From: Ferruginibacter paludis | GTDB taxonomy: Bacteria; Bacteroidota; Bacteroidia; Chitinophagales; Chitinophagaceae | Assembly (NCBI RefSeq): GCF_030409685.1 | Contig: NZ_JAUFQJ010000004.1 | Span: forward strand, 248,001-312,000 | DNA length: 64,000 bases | Reading direction: 5' to 3' | Part shown: positions 9,860-18,959 of the stretch, in pieces | Layout of the letters: every line of letters starts with the position of its first letter | How positions within the stretch are numbered: position 1 is the stretch's first letter | Notes under the pieces: model-generated | What the model saw: only the letters and a program-made list of their open reading frames with translations | Databases searched by the model: none | What the model was told of the DNA's origin: nothing | Translations under genes and position numbers: made by a program

Positions 9860-10558
9860 TCAACAGATCATCAACAAACGGTGCTGCCCGGTTATTTCCT
9901 TTGGAGCACGGTGAACACAGGGAGGAACCTGACTTTCAGGATGATCAATCGCTAATCTCCATAAATTACCCAGGCCTAAGCTAACAGGGCGTGCGGCGGC
10001 TTTTGGCTGGTAGTGCAGATCAAAGCAATGCTCACTTAAAAATGTTTCAAAACCTTCGGCTGCTCCATGATATAGTTTTTTAAGTTCAGCACGTATTTCG
10101 GGAACAAAAACTTTTTGTTCGGCTTGTACATTCGGCAATATTTCACTCGGCTCGCCATAGTACGTGCATAAAAAGGTATCGGTTGGTACAGGCGAGCGAT
10201 CGGCATGAAATGAATACACATCCGTTGGAAAAAACGGGCAGGCATCGTCTCTCTCATAGCTCCTGATTACATTAAGGATGGGAGCTGCGCCATGCGCTTC
10301 CAACAATTTCAAATCCCGCAAAAGAATGTCACGGGCAAGCTGCCCCTGTTCACTCAATTGAAGTCTACGAAGCCCGGCTTCATCAAGTACCGCTATATTT
10401 TCGGTTAGTTCTACCTTGTCGACAATATCAGCAAAATCGCCTGGTAATGTACGGGTCCAGCAAATCGCATTCATTGCTCCATGAAAAGGCGTGGAAACAA
10501 GATCCTGAAAATTTGTGACACAGTGAATTGGGTACTCAGAATGAGATAAATTGATCAT
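9860..10558 (-). CDS. Conserved hypothetical protein, possibly DUF1826-like
   Basis: A 232-residue protein without signal peptide or membrane segment. It has FHADRSPVPTDTFLCTYYG (near residue 133) and a late HRAPKEITGQHRLL motif. The HxD ... H ... R spacing resembles cupin/2-oxoglutarate-oxygenase-type metal sites, and the overall layout recalls DUF1826, but I am not certain of either. No biochemical role can be given. It lies 100 bases upstream of the GH2 gene on the same strand; co-transcription is possible. Confidence 0.6.
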   Translation of the reverse strand: MINLSHSEYPIHCVTNFQDLVSTPFHGAMNAICWTRTLPGDFADIVDKVELTENIAVLDEAGLRRLQLSEQGQLARDILLRDLKLLEAHGAAPILNVIRSYERDDACPFFPTDVYSFHADRSPVPTDTFLCTYYGEPSEILPNVQAEQKVFVPEIRAELKKLYHGAAEGFETFLSEHCFDLHYQPKAAARPVSLGLGNLWRLAIDHPESQVPPCVHRAPKEITGQHRLLMIC

Positions 10559-10615
10559 AGTGGTTGATATAAATATAGAATCATTGGACGAAAGTAGCGA
10601 TACTCAACTATTAGA

Positions 10616-10682
10616 CAAATTCATTTTGTTACAGTCAGGTCGGGCGCAACCTGGCATCGAAGAGTACGCCAAACACAGAAGC
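10616..10682 (+). repeat. Repeat family B, right-end fragment
   Basis: Matches the right end of family B: TTCATTTTGTTACAG, then GGTCGGGCGCAACCTGG, an ATCGAAG step and an end resembling CACCAACCACGGAAG (here CGCCAAACACAGAAG). The left part of the element is missing. A short scrap at 10876-10918 (CTGTGCTGGGAGGAAGCG) looks like the right end of family A. Confidence 0.5.
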
Positions 10683-10956
10683 AAATTGTAACTAAAATAT
10701 ATAACTCTTCCACCCGGGCTTTCGCGGATCCATGGACATAACTTAAAGTGGGTACAAAGTTGACAGTAATGGCTATTTAATATATGGCGTTGCATCTGGA
10801 GATTTGCAACAGGTGATAGCGAGGCTTTATAGTAAGACCAACTTGCATTATCAGCGTCATTAAATTTTTTCCTTGGCAACCACTGTGCTGGGAGGAAGCG
10901 TTCCTGCGAAGGGTGCTGATCAACCGGCAATCAACGTTTGTGTACACAACAAAATA

Positions 10957-10978
10957 GCCACATCTTTAAAGACGTGGC
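10957..10978 (-). terminator. Terminator for the Lys/Glu-rich secreted protein gene
   Basis: An essentially perfect 22-base palindrome, an 11-bp self-complementary arm pair starting GCCACGTCTTT on the minus strand with one G-T pair, followed by a T-rich TATTTTG. It lies about 50 bases downstream of the stop at 11026. Confidence 0.6.
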
Positions 10979-11025
10979 CATTGAGACAATTTATTTTTTT
11001 TAAAGAGATAGCTGTACCGCTGGGT

Positions 11026-11325
11026 TTAATTCTTTTTTTCTTCCCTTATTTCTCTCTCTGCTTTATGAACCGGGTTTTTTACACCATGTGCTTTTTTTAG
11101 ATGTTTAGCTTTTCGGTGTTCATTCTTGCGGATGGCTCTTACATCTTTTCTATCTTCAACAGCCTGTCCAACTTTCAAATGTTTAAGATCATCGCCTACT
11201 TCTTTCTTTTCATCTTTCTTAGCCTCAATTGTTTTCTTAAGGTCTTTTTCTTCGGCCTTTTTAGTTTGTGCCATTGCACCTGTTGTAAATGCCAGGCCCA
11301 ACATGATAATAATTATCCTTTTCAT
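11026..11325 (-). CDS. Small secreted Lys/Glu-rich hypothetical protein
   Basis: 99 residues with a classical signal peptide (MKRIIIIMLGLAFTTGAMAQ; cleavage after AMA). The mature 80 residues are almost entirely charged (Lys, Glu, Asp, Arg, His) with no hydrophobic core, predicted helical or disordered. No family recognised. A strong hairpin follows the gene, supporting a real transcription unit. It could be a periplasmic charged helix protein, but the function is unknown. Confidence 0.7.
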   Translation of the reverse strand: MKRIIIIMLGLAFTTGAMAQTKKAEEKDLKKTIEAKKDEKKEVGDDLKHLKVGQAVEDRKDVRAIRKNEHRKAKHLKKAHGVKNPVHKAEREIREEKKN

Positions 11326-11659
11326 TTTGTAATTTTTTGTGTGAGTAATTCAATACCTGGCCAATGGATGCTATTAATGTGCCAGTTCCTGTTAAGCATA
11401 AATACCGTAAATAATTCGTCCCTATACTACAATTTAAACAGGATGAAACGTATACTGTGACTACTTTTAACGGACAAAGCATCAATGGCTGACTGGTTCT
11501 GTATGGCAAGTTAAATGGCGTGAGGTAAGAAGCAGTACGCAACTACATACGGGGAATTTTGTAATCATATTACCATTTCAATAAATACCGGCAGATAAAA
11601 ATTATCCCGGTCTGTTATCCTTTCCCTGCTTTTTTTCGCATCAGTTTTTTGTAGCATGC

Positions 11660-11757
11660 CACAAAACGTTGCATCGGGCTGATTATGCTGGTTTCCCGGA
11701 TATAAACAACGTTCCCGGGTAACACACTGGCCCGCGAAGAGGCATCAATGCCTGAGT
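11660..11757 (+). repeat. Repeat family A, degenerate copy
   Basis: Pieces in the family A order are visible: AAAACGTTGCATCGGGCTG (left hairpin tail), then CAACGTTCCCGGGTAACAC and ACTGGCCCGCGAAGAGG (right hairpin). Both terminal arms are eroded. This is the only recognisable content of the 580-base gap 11326-11905. Confidence 0.5.
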
Positions 11758-11905
11758 TAAATGTATTCTATTTACTTTATCAGTCTGATTGAAATTCATA
11801 ATGGTTTGCCGCCGGTTGCGCTTCGGTGTGCGCAACTTTTATACGATACCCTGGCTGTTCGTTCGTGTTGTTATGAATGGTGCAATAGCCCTAATTAAAA
11901 GCCTG

Positions 11906-12256
11906 TTAAAGCTCAATGTCCATTCGTCTTAACAAGCCGTCTTTCAAAATGTAAATATGCTTTACAGTTCCATCAAAAATCGTATTGTCTTGTAAGTCCT
12001 TTACTATTTGATGAACCGTAATTTCTAAAGTGCCGTCCTTTCTTTCATACAATCCCACGGGCTCAACATGGGGATTTATTTCTGTCCATTGTCTTGTCCA
12101 ATATTCTCTTATCCCACCGTGTCCACCTACATAACCTCCTTCAAATGCTTTTGGCCATTGAACTTCCGGATGCATTGTTGAAAGCGCCGTGTCAATGTCT
12201 CTTGCATTGAATGCGGAATAAGCTTTCTTAATTAAGTCTTCGTATTGAGATGCCAT
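11906..12256 (-). CDS. SnoaL-like / NTF2-fold protein
   Basis: A 116-residue protein matching the NTF2-like SnoaL pattern: an N-terminal helix (YEDLIKKAYSAFNARDIDTAL), HPEVQWP, GGHGGIREYWTRQWTEI, and closing beta-strands ending in RMDIEL. Such small cone-shaped proteins often bind or isomerise hydrophobic ligands, but most are uncharacterised. No signal peptide. Stand-alone minus-strand gene. Confidence 0.82.
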   Translation of the reverse strand: MASQYEDLIKKAYSAFNARDIDTALSTMHPEVQWPKAFEGGYVGGHGGIREYWTRQWTEINPHVEPVGLYERKDGTLEITVHQIVKDLQDNTIFDGTVKHIYILKDGLLRRMDIEL

Positions 12257-12464
12257 AATTTTATTTTAGGTTAGCTGTTATTTAGCAAGAGTACAACCCC
12301 ATAAATATAAGATGTTACTGAGTAAAAAAACGAAATTATAAATCCGTTAGTTATCGCTATCTATTTTGTATTGTTGCGGGTATCATACGTTTGAAATTCT
12401 ACAAATGATCAGCTTTCTACAATCCTTAGCATAGGCACGTACGTTACAGCATGTATATTATTTT

Positions 12465-12532
12465 TATTGCGTCTCAGTACGCAAGGTCGCCGGCTAACGC
12501 ACCGGCCCGGGAGCAGGCGTTGCCGGCAAGAG
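12465..12532 (+). repeat. Repeat family A, right half
   Basis: AGTACGCAAGGTCGCCGGC, TAACGCACCGGCCCGGGAG and AGGCGTTGCCGGCAAG correspond to the right hairpin of family A, with changes at several positions. The left hairpin is absent. Confidence 0.65.
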
Positions 12533-12546
12533 ATACAGCAGCAGGA

Positions 12547-13083
12547 TTAGTCTTTGCTGTATACAAGATGATCGCCAACAATCCTGGCCGGGCTGGTGTA
12601 CGGATGCTCTTCCATTTTTCCGATGTTCATGATGTGCAGTACTGTCCACCCCTGCATCTTATAATAATCTGAAACAAGCGACCGGTGGCAACGCCACCAG
12701 ACTGCTTCCGAACACATATAAGCAGTCCGTTGTTTTAAGGCAATGGCTTCCAGTTCCTTTGCCGCTGTTTTAAAAGCATCCGTCTCCATATAGTCTGCAT
12801 ATCCTCTGAATGCGGCAACACGCCAACCCGTATTAATAGAATTGGGCTGCACTTTTCTTCGTCCCCCGAGTGCTCTCAGGTGGATGTATTGTAGGTTGTT
12901 TTCAGGTAATGAAACTTCAAGTGCTTCTTTATTAAAATGAGGATACCGGTTTGAGCCTGGAAAACTTCTTATATCAGCAACCAGTTCAACCTGGAAGGAT
13001 TTAAGCATAGCAATAAATTCATCCAGGCTACGGGTAGAATGACCGATTGTCCAAATTGTTTTATTTTGTTCTGGCTTTATCAT
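12547..13083 (-). CDS. DUF488 domain-containing protein
   Basis: 178 residues with the DUF488 hallmarks: TIGHS at residues 12-16, VADIRSFPGSNRYPHFN, LGGRR, and the Cys/His motif SEAVWWRCHRSLVSDY near 135. The family is widespread; function unknown. Its start overlaps the stop of the upstream cupin gene by 4 bp, so the two are translationally coupled in one operon that also appears to include the molybdopterin oxidoreductase at 13540. Confidence 0.9.
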   Translation of the reverse strand: MIKPEQNKTIWTIGHSTRSLDEFIAMLKSFQVELVADIRSFPGSNRYPHFNKEALEVSLPENNLQYIHLRALGGRRKVQPNSINTGWRVAAFRGYADYMETDAFKTAAKELEAIALKQRTAYMCSEAVWWRCHRSLVSDYYKMQGWTVLHIMNIGKMEEHPYTSPARIVGDHLVYSKD

Positions 13084-13484
13084 TCCTTTCCTGCCATGGT
13101 TGTTGCAAGCGTCAATAAAAAAATCGTTTCCTGTACAGCCAGTACGCTGTGAGGAATACCTGGATGAAGGGCCAGCATTTGACCTTTACTTAATTCAAGA
13201 GACTTATCATCTGTGGTAAATTTTATTTGCCCTTCCAATACCTGTACGCTGATATAACCGCCCGCAGTATGTTTTGCCATTTCTGCACCTGCATGAAGAC
13301 CAATCAGCACAATACGCATCCCGTCTGTTTTAAAAACCGTTATGCTGTTGCGATCGCTTTCTTTCCAAGGTTGCTCTTGTTTTAATTGATCAGTAAAAGC
13401 CGCAATGTTTATGGATACCAATACTGCATCTAAAAGATGATCCTGTTTGCGTTGCGGGGTTGCGTCGTTGAATTTTTGTTCCAT
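13080..13484 (-). CDS. Cupin domain-containing protein
   Basis: 134 residues forming one cupin barrel. GLHAGAEMAKHTAGGYISVQVLEG carries the first metal motif region (H about 72) and ALHPGIPHSVLAVQET the second (H106, H112). Such proteins can be metal-binding sensors or small-molecule enzymes. It lies 55 bases downstream of the molybdopterin oxidoreductase and overlaps the DUF488 gene, forming the middle of a three-gene minus-strand operon. Substrate unknown. Confidence 0.82.
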   Translation of the reverse strand: MEQKFNDATPQRKQDHLLDAVLVSINIAAFTDQLKQEQPWKESDRNSITVFKTDGMRIVLIGLHAGAEMAKHTAGGYISVQVLEGQIKFTTDDKSLELSKGQMLALHPGIPHSVLAVQETIFLLTLATTMAGKE

Positions 13485-13539
13485 TTTAATTTGATTTTAT
13501 TTTTATTGAAATAGTATTGTATTGATGTGTTCTTATTTA

Positions 13540-15210
13540 TTACGTATTGGCCAGCAAATCAAAATATTCATCGTCTTCATTTTTGCCTCCAAAACCTTTC
13601 CCTATACTTTCATGTGTTTCCAAAAACTCAATAGAGCTTATCCATTTCACCATTTTATAACCCAGTTGATTTTCTATCCTAAGCCTTAATGGAGCGCCGT
13701 GTTCAGGCGGTAATGTTTCATAATTCATTTCCCATGCCAGTATGGATTGAGGCTTCAGGCAGTTATCAAGCGTGCTGGTATCATAATAAACGCCTCCGTA
13801 AAGCCCTTCGCCAAAAGAATAGAAAGCTACAGTTGTTACCGCTGCATGTGGTTTAACCAATTCAATAATTTTACCAACTGGCAGTCCTCCCCATTCGGCT
13901 ATGCCAGACCAGCCCTGTATGCAATGGTGCATGGTAATGGTTTGCTTCATCCCTAAATCTTTAAGCTCCTGCAGTGATAATGATACCGGGTTATCTACCA
14001 GCCCTCCTATTTTTAATTTGTAATCTTTAAAATCATTTGCTGCAAGTTGTTGCCATGTCTCGGATGCTGGCATTTTTCCGTTGGCCCAGAAGTAGGGCGA
14101 AATATCCTTTTTGTTGTAATATGCTTTTGGCTTGAACCGGTTTAAAGTAACCCGCCATAAATTTTCGTTGATGGCAGCATTGAGCTGTTGCAGCAACCGT
14201 GGTTTGCGCCAGGAAAGCCAATGCGCAAGAAAACCCATACCGCCAGTAATAAAAATAATTGCAATGCCGATGTACAATCCTGATAAACTGCCCGTATCAT
14301 CTGTTCCCAAAGTAATATGATTCATATTTCTAACCAACCCTGTTGCAGCTATCATAGCAACATGTATCATAATAAAGATCACATAGGCTATCATTATTAA
14401 AAAGTGCACAGAACGGGCACTCTGGCGGTTGCCAAATAATTTTGGATACCAGTGAAACCGGTTTTCAATAGCGGGCGACATAGCCATGCCCGTAAACATT
14501 GCCAAAGGTGCCAGGATAAAAACCGCACCAAAATAAGATAGCTGCTGCAATGCATTGAATTGATAATATCCATTGGGTTCCACCGGCAGATGCAATGTTG
14601 CATAGTGAACAAAGACATTCCAGGCATCCGGAATAATTTTCCATGAGGTGGGAACAAGACGTACCCATTGCCTGGTATAAAAAAGCAGGAATATAAAAAC
14701 AACTCCGTTCAGCATAAAAAAAGGCACGGTAATAAAATGCCACGATCTTGCTATGCCGATGGTATGCCGGTAACCGGGCAAACCCAATACCGGGCTGATA
14801 TAACGGGCATCTTCTTTAGCAGTCCACGATTTGTCTTTGGGTTGTTTTAAGGGTGTAAAGCGTATCCAGTCGGTTCCCGGTTTGCAACCATTGTTCCAGT
14901 ACAGGCGGGGGTGATCCACTAAAATGGAAAGGCCGCTTCTGATGATCAGCACCAGAAAAAAGAAGTTGACCCAATGGCTGAGATTTACCCACATTGGGAA
15001 CCCTGCAGGATCTGCCGGGGTTGTTGAATTAGAAATGCCCACGGGATCTGCAGGCAACCCTGTTATCCAAAATTGCAGCCATGCTGCTGCAAGCGGAAGC
15101 AATATAAGTAGGGCAAACAGTACCTTCATATAAGGCTTAACGCCAATATGCATACGTCTGTCAGCGGGATAATGTATTGCTTTTTCCTCCTTTGTAAACC
15201 GGGTAAACAT
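13540..15210 (-). CDS. Cytochrome b-like membrane domain fused to sulfite-oxidase-type molybdopterin domain
   Basis: A 556-residue fusion. Residues about 28-335 hold several transmembrane helices with conserved histidines (H79, H158, H202, H283) in a pattern like cytochrome b561/formate-dehydrogenase gamma subunits. Residues about 370-545 form a sulfite oxidase/MsrP-like molybdopterin domain. In it, the Mo-ligating cysteine is C430 in MHHCIQGWSG, and HGAPLRLRIENQLGYK (504-519) closes the fold. By family analogy it should pass electrons between quinone and an oxidised or reduced substrate at the membrane face. It is the first gene of the operon with the cupin and DUF488 genes. No TAT signal is visible at the N-terminus because the membrane part comes first. 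Confidence 0.88.
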   Translation of the reverse strand: MFTRFTKEEKAIHYPADRRMHIGVKPYMKVLFALLILLPLAAAWLQFWITGLPADPVGISNSTTPADPAGFPMWVNLSHWVNFFFLVLIIRSGLSILVDHPRLYWNNGCKPGTDWIRFTPLKQPKDKSWTAKEDARYISPVLGLPGYRHTIGIARSWHFITVPFFMLNGVVFIFLLFYTRQWVRLVPTSWKIIPDAWNVFVHYATLHLPVEPNGYYQFNALQQLSYFGAVFILAPLAMFTGMAMSPAIENRFHWYPKLFGNRQSARSVHFLIMIAYVIFIMIHVAMIAATGLVRNMNHITLGTDDTGSLSGLYIGIAIIFITGGMGFLAHWLSWRKPRLLQQLNAAINENLWRVTLNRFKPKAYYNKKDISPYFWANGKMPASETWQQLAANDFKDYKLKIGGLVDNPVSLSLQELKDLGMKQTITMHHCIQGWSGIAEWGGLPVGKIIELVKPHAAVTTVAFYSFGEGLYGGVYYDTSTLDNCLKPQSILAWEMNYETLPPEHGAPLRLRIENQLGYKMVKWISSIEFLETHESIGKGFGGKNEDDEYFDLLANT

Positions 15211-15555
15211 GAATGCGATATTTTAAACAATAGCTGCTATACTCCGCTGTAAAAAGAATCATTTTTGGATGTTACTTTCAGCTTTATAAATATGATACCC
15301 AGCACATCGTTGTACATGCCCTTAGCATCAACTATTGTTCCTACTTTCTTCAGCATTGCTGTATTACATAAAGGATGACATTAGCAGGCGGTTCAGCTCG
15401 CCCTCAAAACGGTAAAGCACCCTGTCCGATTTTGGCAGTGCGATAATACAGTTTGTTTAACGGGGGTTATACAATCCCGGCTGTACCACCTGCCGGGGCC
15501 AATGATTGTAAACTACATGTTCAAACCTTTTCCTTAGTTTAATCGTATATACGGC
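15211..15555. other. Divergent intergenic region
   Basis: 345 bases between the divergent molybdopterin gene and the SGNH hydrolase gene; both promoters should lie here. A 39-codon minus-strand frame starting MLKKVGTIVDAKGMYNDVL (about 15354 down to 15238) reads cleanly, but I cannot support it as a gene. No repeat seen. Confidence 0.4.
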
Positions 15556-16293
15556 ATGGTAAAAATATTTGTTGCTTCATTGCTGTTGGTGGCTGTAACT
15601 TCCTGTTCAAAAAAAGAGGTGCAGTCTGTTTCCCCGGTATCGGTAGTTACAGTACCGCCAAGGGTTCCACCCCGAGTATTGGATTCGGGCACCTGCTCTT
15701 ATCTTGCACTTGGCGACTCCTATACCATCGGTCAGTCTGTAGCGGTGGCAGACAGGTACCCCATGCAGACAGCGGCTATGCTGCTGGCAGATTCAATAAA
15801 AATGGATGTACCGGAAATTATTGCAAGAACTGGCTGGACTACCAGAAATCTTTTAAACGGCATCTTCGCCAATCCGCCTGCCCGGTCAACTTACTCATTT
15901 GTTTCATTGCTCATCGGGGTTAACAATCAATTCCAGCATTTACCAATCGAATGGTACCAGGACGAATTTAAAACCTTGCTGAATATCGCAATCAGTTATG
16001 CAGGTAACAATCCGAAACGTGTGTTTGTACTCTCTGTACCGGACTATAGTGTAACACCCAAAGCAGGTAATTTAAACCAGGCAGCAATTGCCGAAGAAAT
16101 TGATCTCTACAACAGCATCAACAGCCAGATTGCTTCAGCAAGAGGATGCAACTATATTAATATCACAGCTGCGTCAAGGCAGGTAGTTAACAACCCCTCC
16201 TTAATAGCTTTGGATGGTTTGCATTATTCCGGTGAAGAGTATAAAAAATGGGCTTCCCTTTTAACGGAAGCTATGGAGGCTTCTTTACCTTGA
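15556..16293 (+). CDS. SGNH/GDSL-family hydrolase lipoprotein
   Basis: 245 residues. A lipoprotein signal with lipobox VTSC (Cys17) is followed by a Pro/Val-rich linker and the SGNH fold. Block I is ALGDSYTIGQ with nucleophile S55, block III has SLLIGVNNQ, and block V is DGLHYSGEEY with the Asp/His pair. The family comprises lipases, esterases and carbohydrate deacetylases. It is predicted to be lipid-anchored outside the cytoplasm. The ATG at 15556 gives a proper signal. Stand-alone. Confidence 0.9.
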   Translation: MVKIFVASLLLVAVTSCSKKEVQSVSPVSVVTVPPRVPPRVLDSGTCSYLALGDSYTIGQSVAVADRYPMQTAAMLLADSIKMDVPEIIARTGWTTRNLLNGIFANPPARSTYSFVSLLIGVNNQFQHLPIEWYQDEFKTLLNIAISYAGNNPKRVFVLSVPDYSVTPKAGNLNQAAIAEEIDLYNSINSQIASARGCNYINITAASRQVVNNPSLIALDGLHYSGEEYKKWASLLTEAMEASLP

Positions 16294-16455
16294 TTTGTAT
16301 TGGTTTGACAATAGCTGCTCCGGACAGAAATTGTTTCATGCAGACACGAATCATAGCTGAGGTCCCCGGAAGCGGAAAACAAAATACTGGTTTAGAGAAA
16401 AACCGCCTCTTGTTCTGACAGGGATTGAGCCTTTTTACGGGAGAGTTTTAGTACA

Positions 16456-17304
16456 TTACTGAACCTTTACGAATTTGCTGGTTGCACATCGTTCAGCTTC
16501 AAATTCGTAATAATTTCTATAAAGCAGGGGGTATTGATATACTCCTTCTATCATATAAAATAGCCCAAAGTAAGGCACATCGGGATACAGGTATTTTGTA
16601 AATATATTTTTTAAGCCAGGTGCTTTTACATTTGCCACAGCAGGTTGTAGCCAAGAATTAAAAACAAGGTATTCCCGGTACTGAAATTCATGAATGATTT
16701 CATGCGCCACAATCAAATATTTTTCACTGGTATCCTGGTAAACAAAAGCACGCCCATAATTAACGCCATCATGTATTCCTCTTTCAGAGCGCATCACCTC
16801 TTTTCTTTTAAAACTCATAATACCAGTAACCAGCGTGGTACTAATATCGAATTTACCTTTTGAGAGCGCTACACCAGAAGCAATTACTGCCTCCGGCAAT
16901 ACCCTTACCCTGATCTTTTTTGCTGATCCTGTAGAAAAGTCAACTCTCAGGAAGGCATACTCAAAATTCCAGTTCTTAAGAAACGGTTCGTTGGCTGCAG
17001 CATTTTGTATAATTGAATTACCTGCGGCATTTAATAATCTGGCTGGCAAGGCATAAGCAAAACTGTTATTTTTATTAATCAAATAAATAGATTTTTTTGA
17101 CGAATAATTGATTAATCCTCCAATACTTCCCTGCCAGAAGCCTCTTACAAAACACCTTTTCCAGTTTTCATTTTTCTTATTAATTACTGCGCCAATACCG
17201 GATGTAATGCCACCCAACCCAACATTGTACAATAAAATATTGTTCTCCTGGTTTTGAGAAAAAACAACTTGCGGAATAAATAAAAGGATCAATAAAAATT
17301 TCAT
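16456..17304 (-). CDS. Secreted hypothetical protein with an HExxH motif
   Basis: 282 residues with a signal peptide (MKFLLILLFIPQVVFSQ). The body contains hydrophobic stretches rich in Gly/Ser/Ala. A zinc-metalloprotease-like motif, AHEIIHEFQY, lies near residue 210 (His, Glu and His in HExxH spacing), followed by E-rich sequence near the C-terminus (EFEAERC) that could supply a third ligand. I do not recognise a named family. It may be an outer-membrane or periplasmic putative peptidase; activity is an inference from one motif. Confidence 0.65.
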   Translation of the reverse strand: MKFLLILLFIPQVVFSQNQENNILLYNVGLGGITSGIGAVINKKNENWKRCFVRGFWQGSIGGLINYSSKKSIYLINKNNSFAYALPARLLNAAGNSIIQNAAANEPFLKNWNFEYAFLRVDFSTGSAKKIRVRVLPEAVIASGVALSKGKFDISTTLVTGIMSFKRKEVMRSERGIHDGVNYGRAFVYQDTSEKYLIVAHEIIHEFQYREYLVFNSWLQPAVANVKAPGLKNIFTKYLYPDVPYFGLFYMIEGVYQYPLLYRNYYEFEAERCATSKFVKVQ

Positions 17305-17599
17305 GCTGACTGGTATTTTGCACTTACAACCATCAACAAATTACTGTCTTGTTTTTGTGGAAAGAATGACAATGGTTATTAAATTGGCTGATTGCTGTTA
17401 CAAAGGACGCTGCTGTTATCAATACTTGTTTAACGCTGCACCAGGCATTTTTTTTCAATTCCCCCGGGTCGGTGTACTTCATGCGACAGAACTCCCTCAT
17501 TAACGAACGCATACTTTCAAACTGGGATAGCTTCAACTAGCCCGGCGTGAAGCGCTGTTAATGTGCACGGATGTAGTTGTGCCATTTGCCTGGTCTCCA

Positions 17600-17745
17600 A
17601 AATAATACTATCCCCATAATTTTATATGCTTACCAGTTCTGTCGGTAAGCGCTACATGACTGCTGCAGCGGGCGCAGAATTGTTGTTAGCGCAATTGTAG
17701 TGCGGCACTGGATAATCAACGCCCCTTTTTACCCTACGCCTTTTC
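17600..17745 (+). repeat. Repeat family C, degenerate copy
   Basis: Keeps the family order ATAATTTTATATGCTTACCAG, GCTACATGACTGCTGCA, TTGTTGTTAGCGCAATTG and GCGGCACTGGATAATCAACG, seen also at 59400 and 58140, with many substitutions. It occupies most of the gap 17305-17796; nothing else is recognised there. Confidence 0.45.
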
Positions 17746-17796
17746 GCCAATGCTGGAAGAGTATAAACTAATCACGACAATAAATTCTGACAAAAG

Positions 17797-18192
17797 TTAA
17801 AATTTATTTAGACGGTACAAATGCTTCCTGGCTCTGAAATGGCTGATGATAAAAAGTATTCCTGCTATAATAAAAGGAAATGTAATGAGCAATATTATCT
17901 CCATGCATTGCACAAGGGAAAAGTGATTTGTGTTGTAATTGTGAAGGAAAATAATTGGTGTCATAATGATACCAACGGCCGTAAACAATATACCGCCGGC
18001 AAATTCCCATTTCCATGAAACATATAGAAACCCGATCAAAATAAAGGATGGAACAAGATGAATAAAAAAAGTTAACAATTGTTGCCAGACGGAGTGATTC
18101 GATTCAAAAGCATCAGCTGCAAACACGCTAACAAAACCAATAGCAATAATGCAAATAATCCTGGGAATCCAATGGAACTGAAGGGCTTTCAT
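17797..18192 (-). CDS. Small integral membrane protein, four helices
   Basis: 131 residues with four predicted transmembrane helices (about 8-27, 37-57, 64-84 and 92-116) and a basic C-terminal tail (FRARKHLYRLNKF). No enzymatic motif. It resembles uncharacterised small membrane proteins; the topology suggests both ends are cytoplasmic. Function unknown. Confidence 0.65.
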   Translation of the reverse strand: MKALQFHWIPRIICIIAIGFVSVFAADAFESNHSVWQQLLTFFIHLVPSFILIGFLYVSWKWEFAGGILFTAVGIIMTPIIFLHNYNTNHFSLVQCMEIILLITFPFIIAGILFIISHFRARKHLYRLNKF

Positions 18193-18298
18193 TCCTGCAT
18201 TTTTTAATGCTTCTAAACTAGCCAGAAATACCCTTTCAAAAAATGATTTTGATCATTATTGCCCTTGCCATTGTTATATGTTTTCACTAACGCATTTT

Positions 18299-18513
18299 GT
18301 ACCAACCATTGCAAGCTGTTGATGTTAACATAAATGCTGTCACTTATTGATAATAATTTTTTAAAATAAACTTCATTTAATCCATTTTACGAATTGCGAT
18401 GACCATTACACTTAAAGTTGCCGTCAATTGTATTTGTCTGATACTTTATTTTGCTACAGGCCGAAGGGGCTCAACCTGAATTGGAAGAGGTTACACGCTA
18501 TCACGGAAGCAGC
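18299..18513 (+). repeat. Repeat family B, partial copy
   Basis: Contains the family B core: AAAATAAACTTCATTTAATC, then AATTGCGATGACCATT, TTTGCTACAGGCCG, and a right end TTACACGCTATCACGGAAGC resembling the 15-bp terminal repeat. The left third is missing; alignment starts at a TACCAACCATTGCAAGCTG segment. Confidence 0.65.
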
Positions 18514-18572
18514 AGAACACCTGGAAAAAATGGGGAAAGTTATTATACCAACCACCAAAGTAAGCAACATGT

Positions 18573-18938
18573 TTACCCTATATATTGCTCCACCTTGGAC
18601 AATAAATCATCCATCTCAAAAGGCTTTTCCAAAAAAGCATCTGCGCCGGCCTGCAATGCTGATGCCTCTACATCCTTGCTTGCAGAAATCATAATAATAG
18701 GTATTTTTTTTGTAGGCTCATTGCCCTTCAGATAGGCGCATACATCTCTTCCATCAACACCCGACATCCAGGTATCCAGCAGCAATAGATCAGGCAAATC
18801 ATCCCCTAACCTGAGCAAGTTTGCGCCATTCAGCGTACTGCTGACTTCATACCCATCGTACTCCAGCATAATTGATAAACAATCCAATATACCCGGATCG
18901 TCATCTGCTATCATTACTCTTTTTGATCTGTGCATCAT
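18573..18938 (-). CDS. Single-domain response regulator
   Basis: A 121-residue receiver domain with no output domain. The acidic pair ADDD (11-14), phosphoacceptor D55 in LLLLDTWMSGVDG, the switch Ser in ISAS and the conserved Lys in EKPFEM are all present. It starts 21 bases downstream of the five-PAS kinase at 18960 on the same strand, so the two almost certainly form one two-component unit. With no DNA-binding domain, it probably acts by protein contact or phosphotransfer. Confidence 0.93.
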   Translation of the reverse strand: MMHRSKRVMIADDDPGILDCLSIMLEYDGYEVSSTLNGANLLRLGDDLPDLLLLDTWMSGVDGRDVCAYLKGNEPTKKIPIIMISASKDVEASALQAGADAFLEKPFEMDDLLSKVEQYIG

Positions 18939-18959
18939 TATCTGTTTACAATTGTAATG

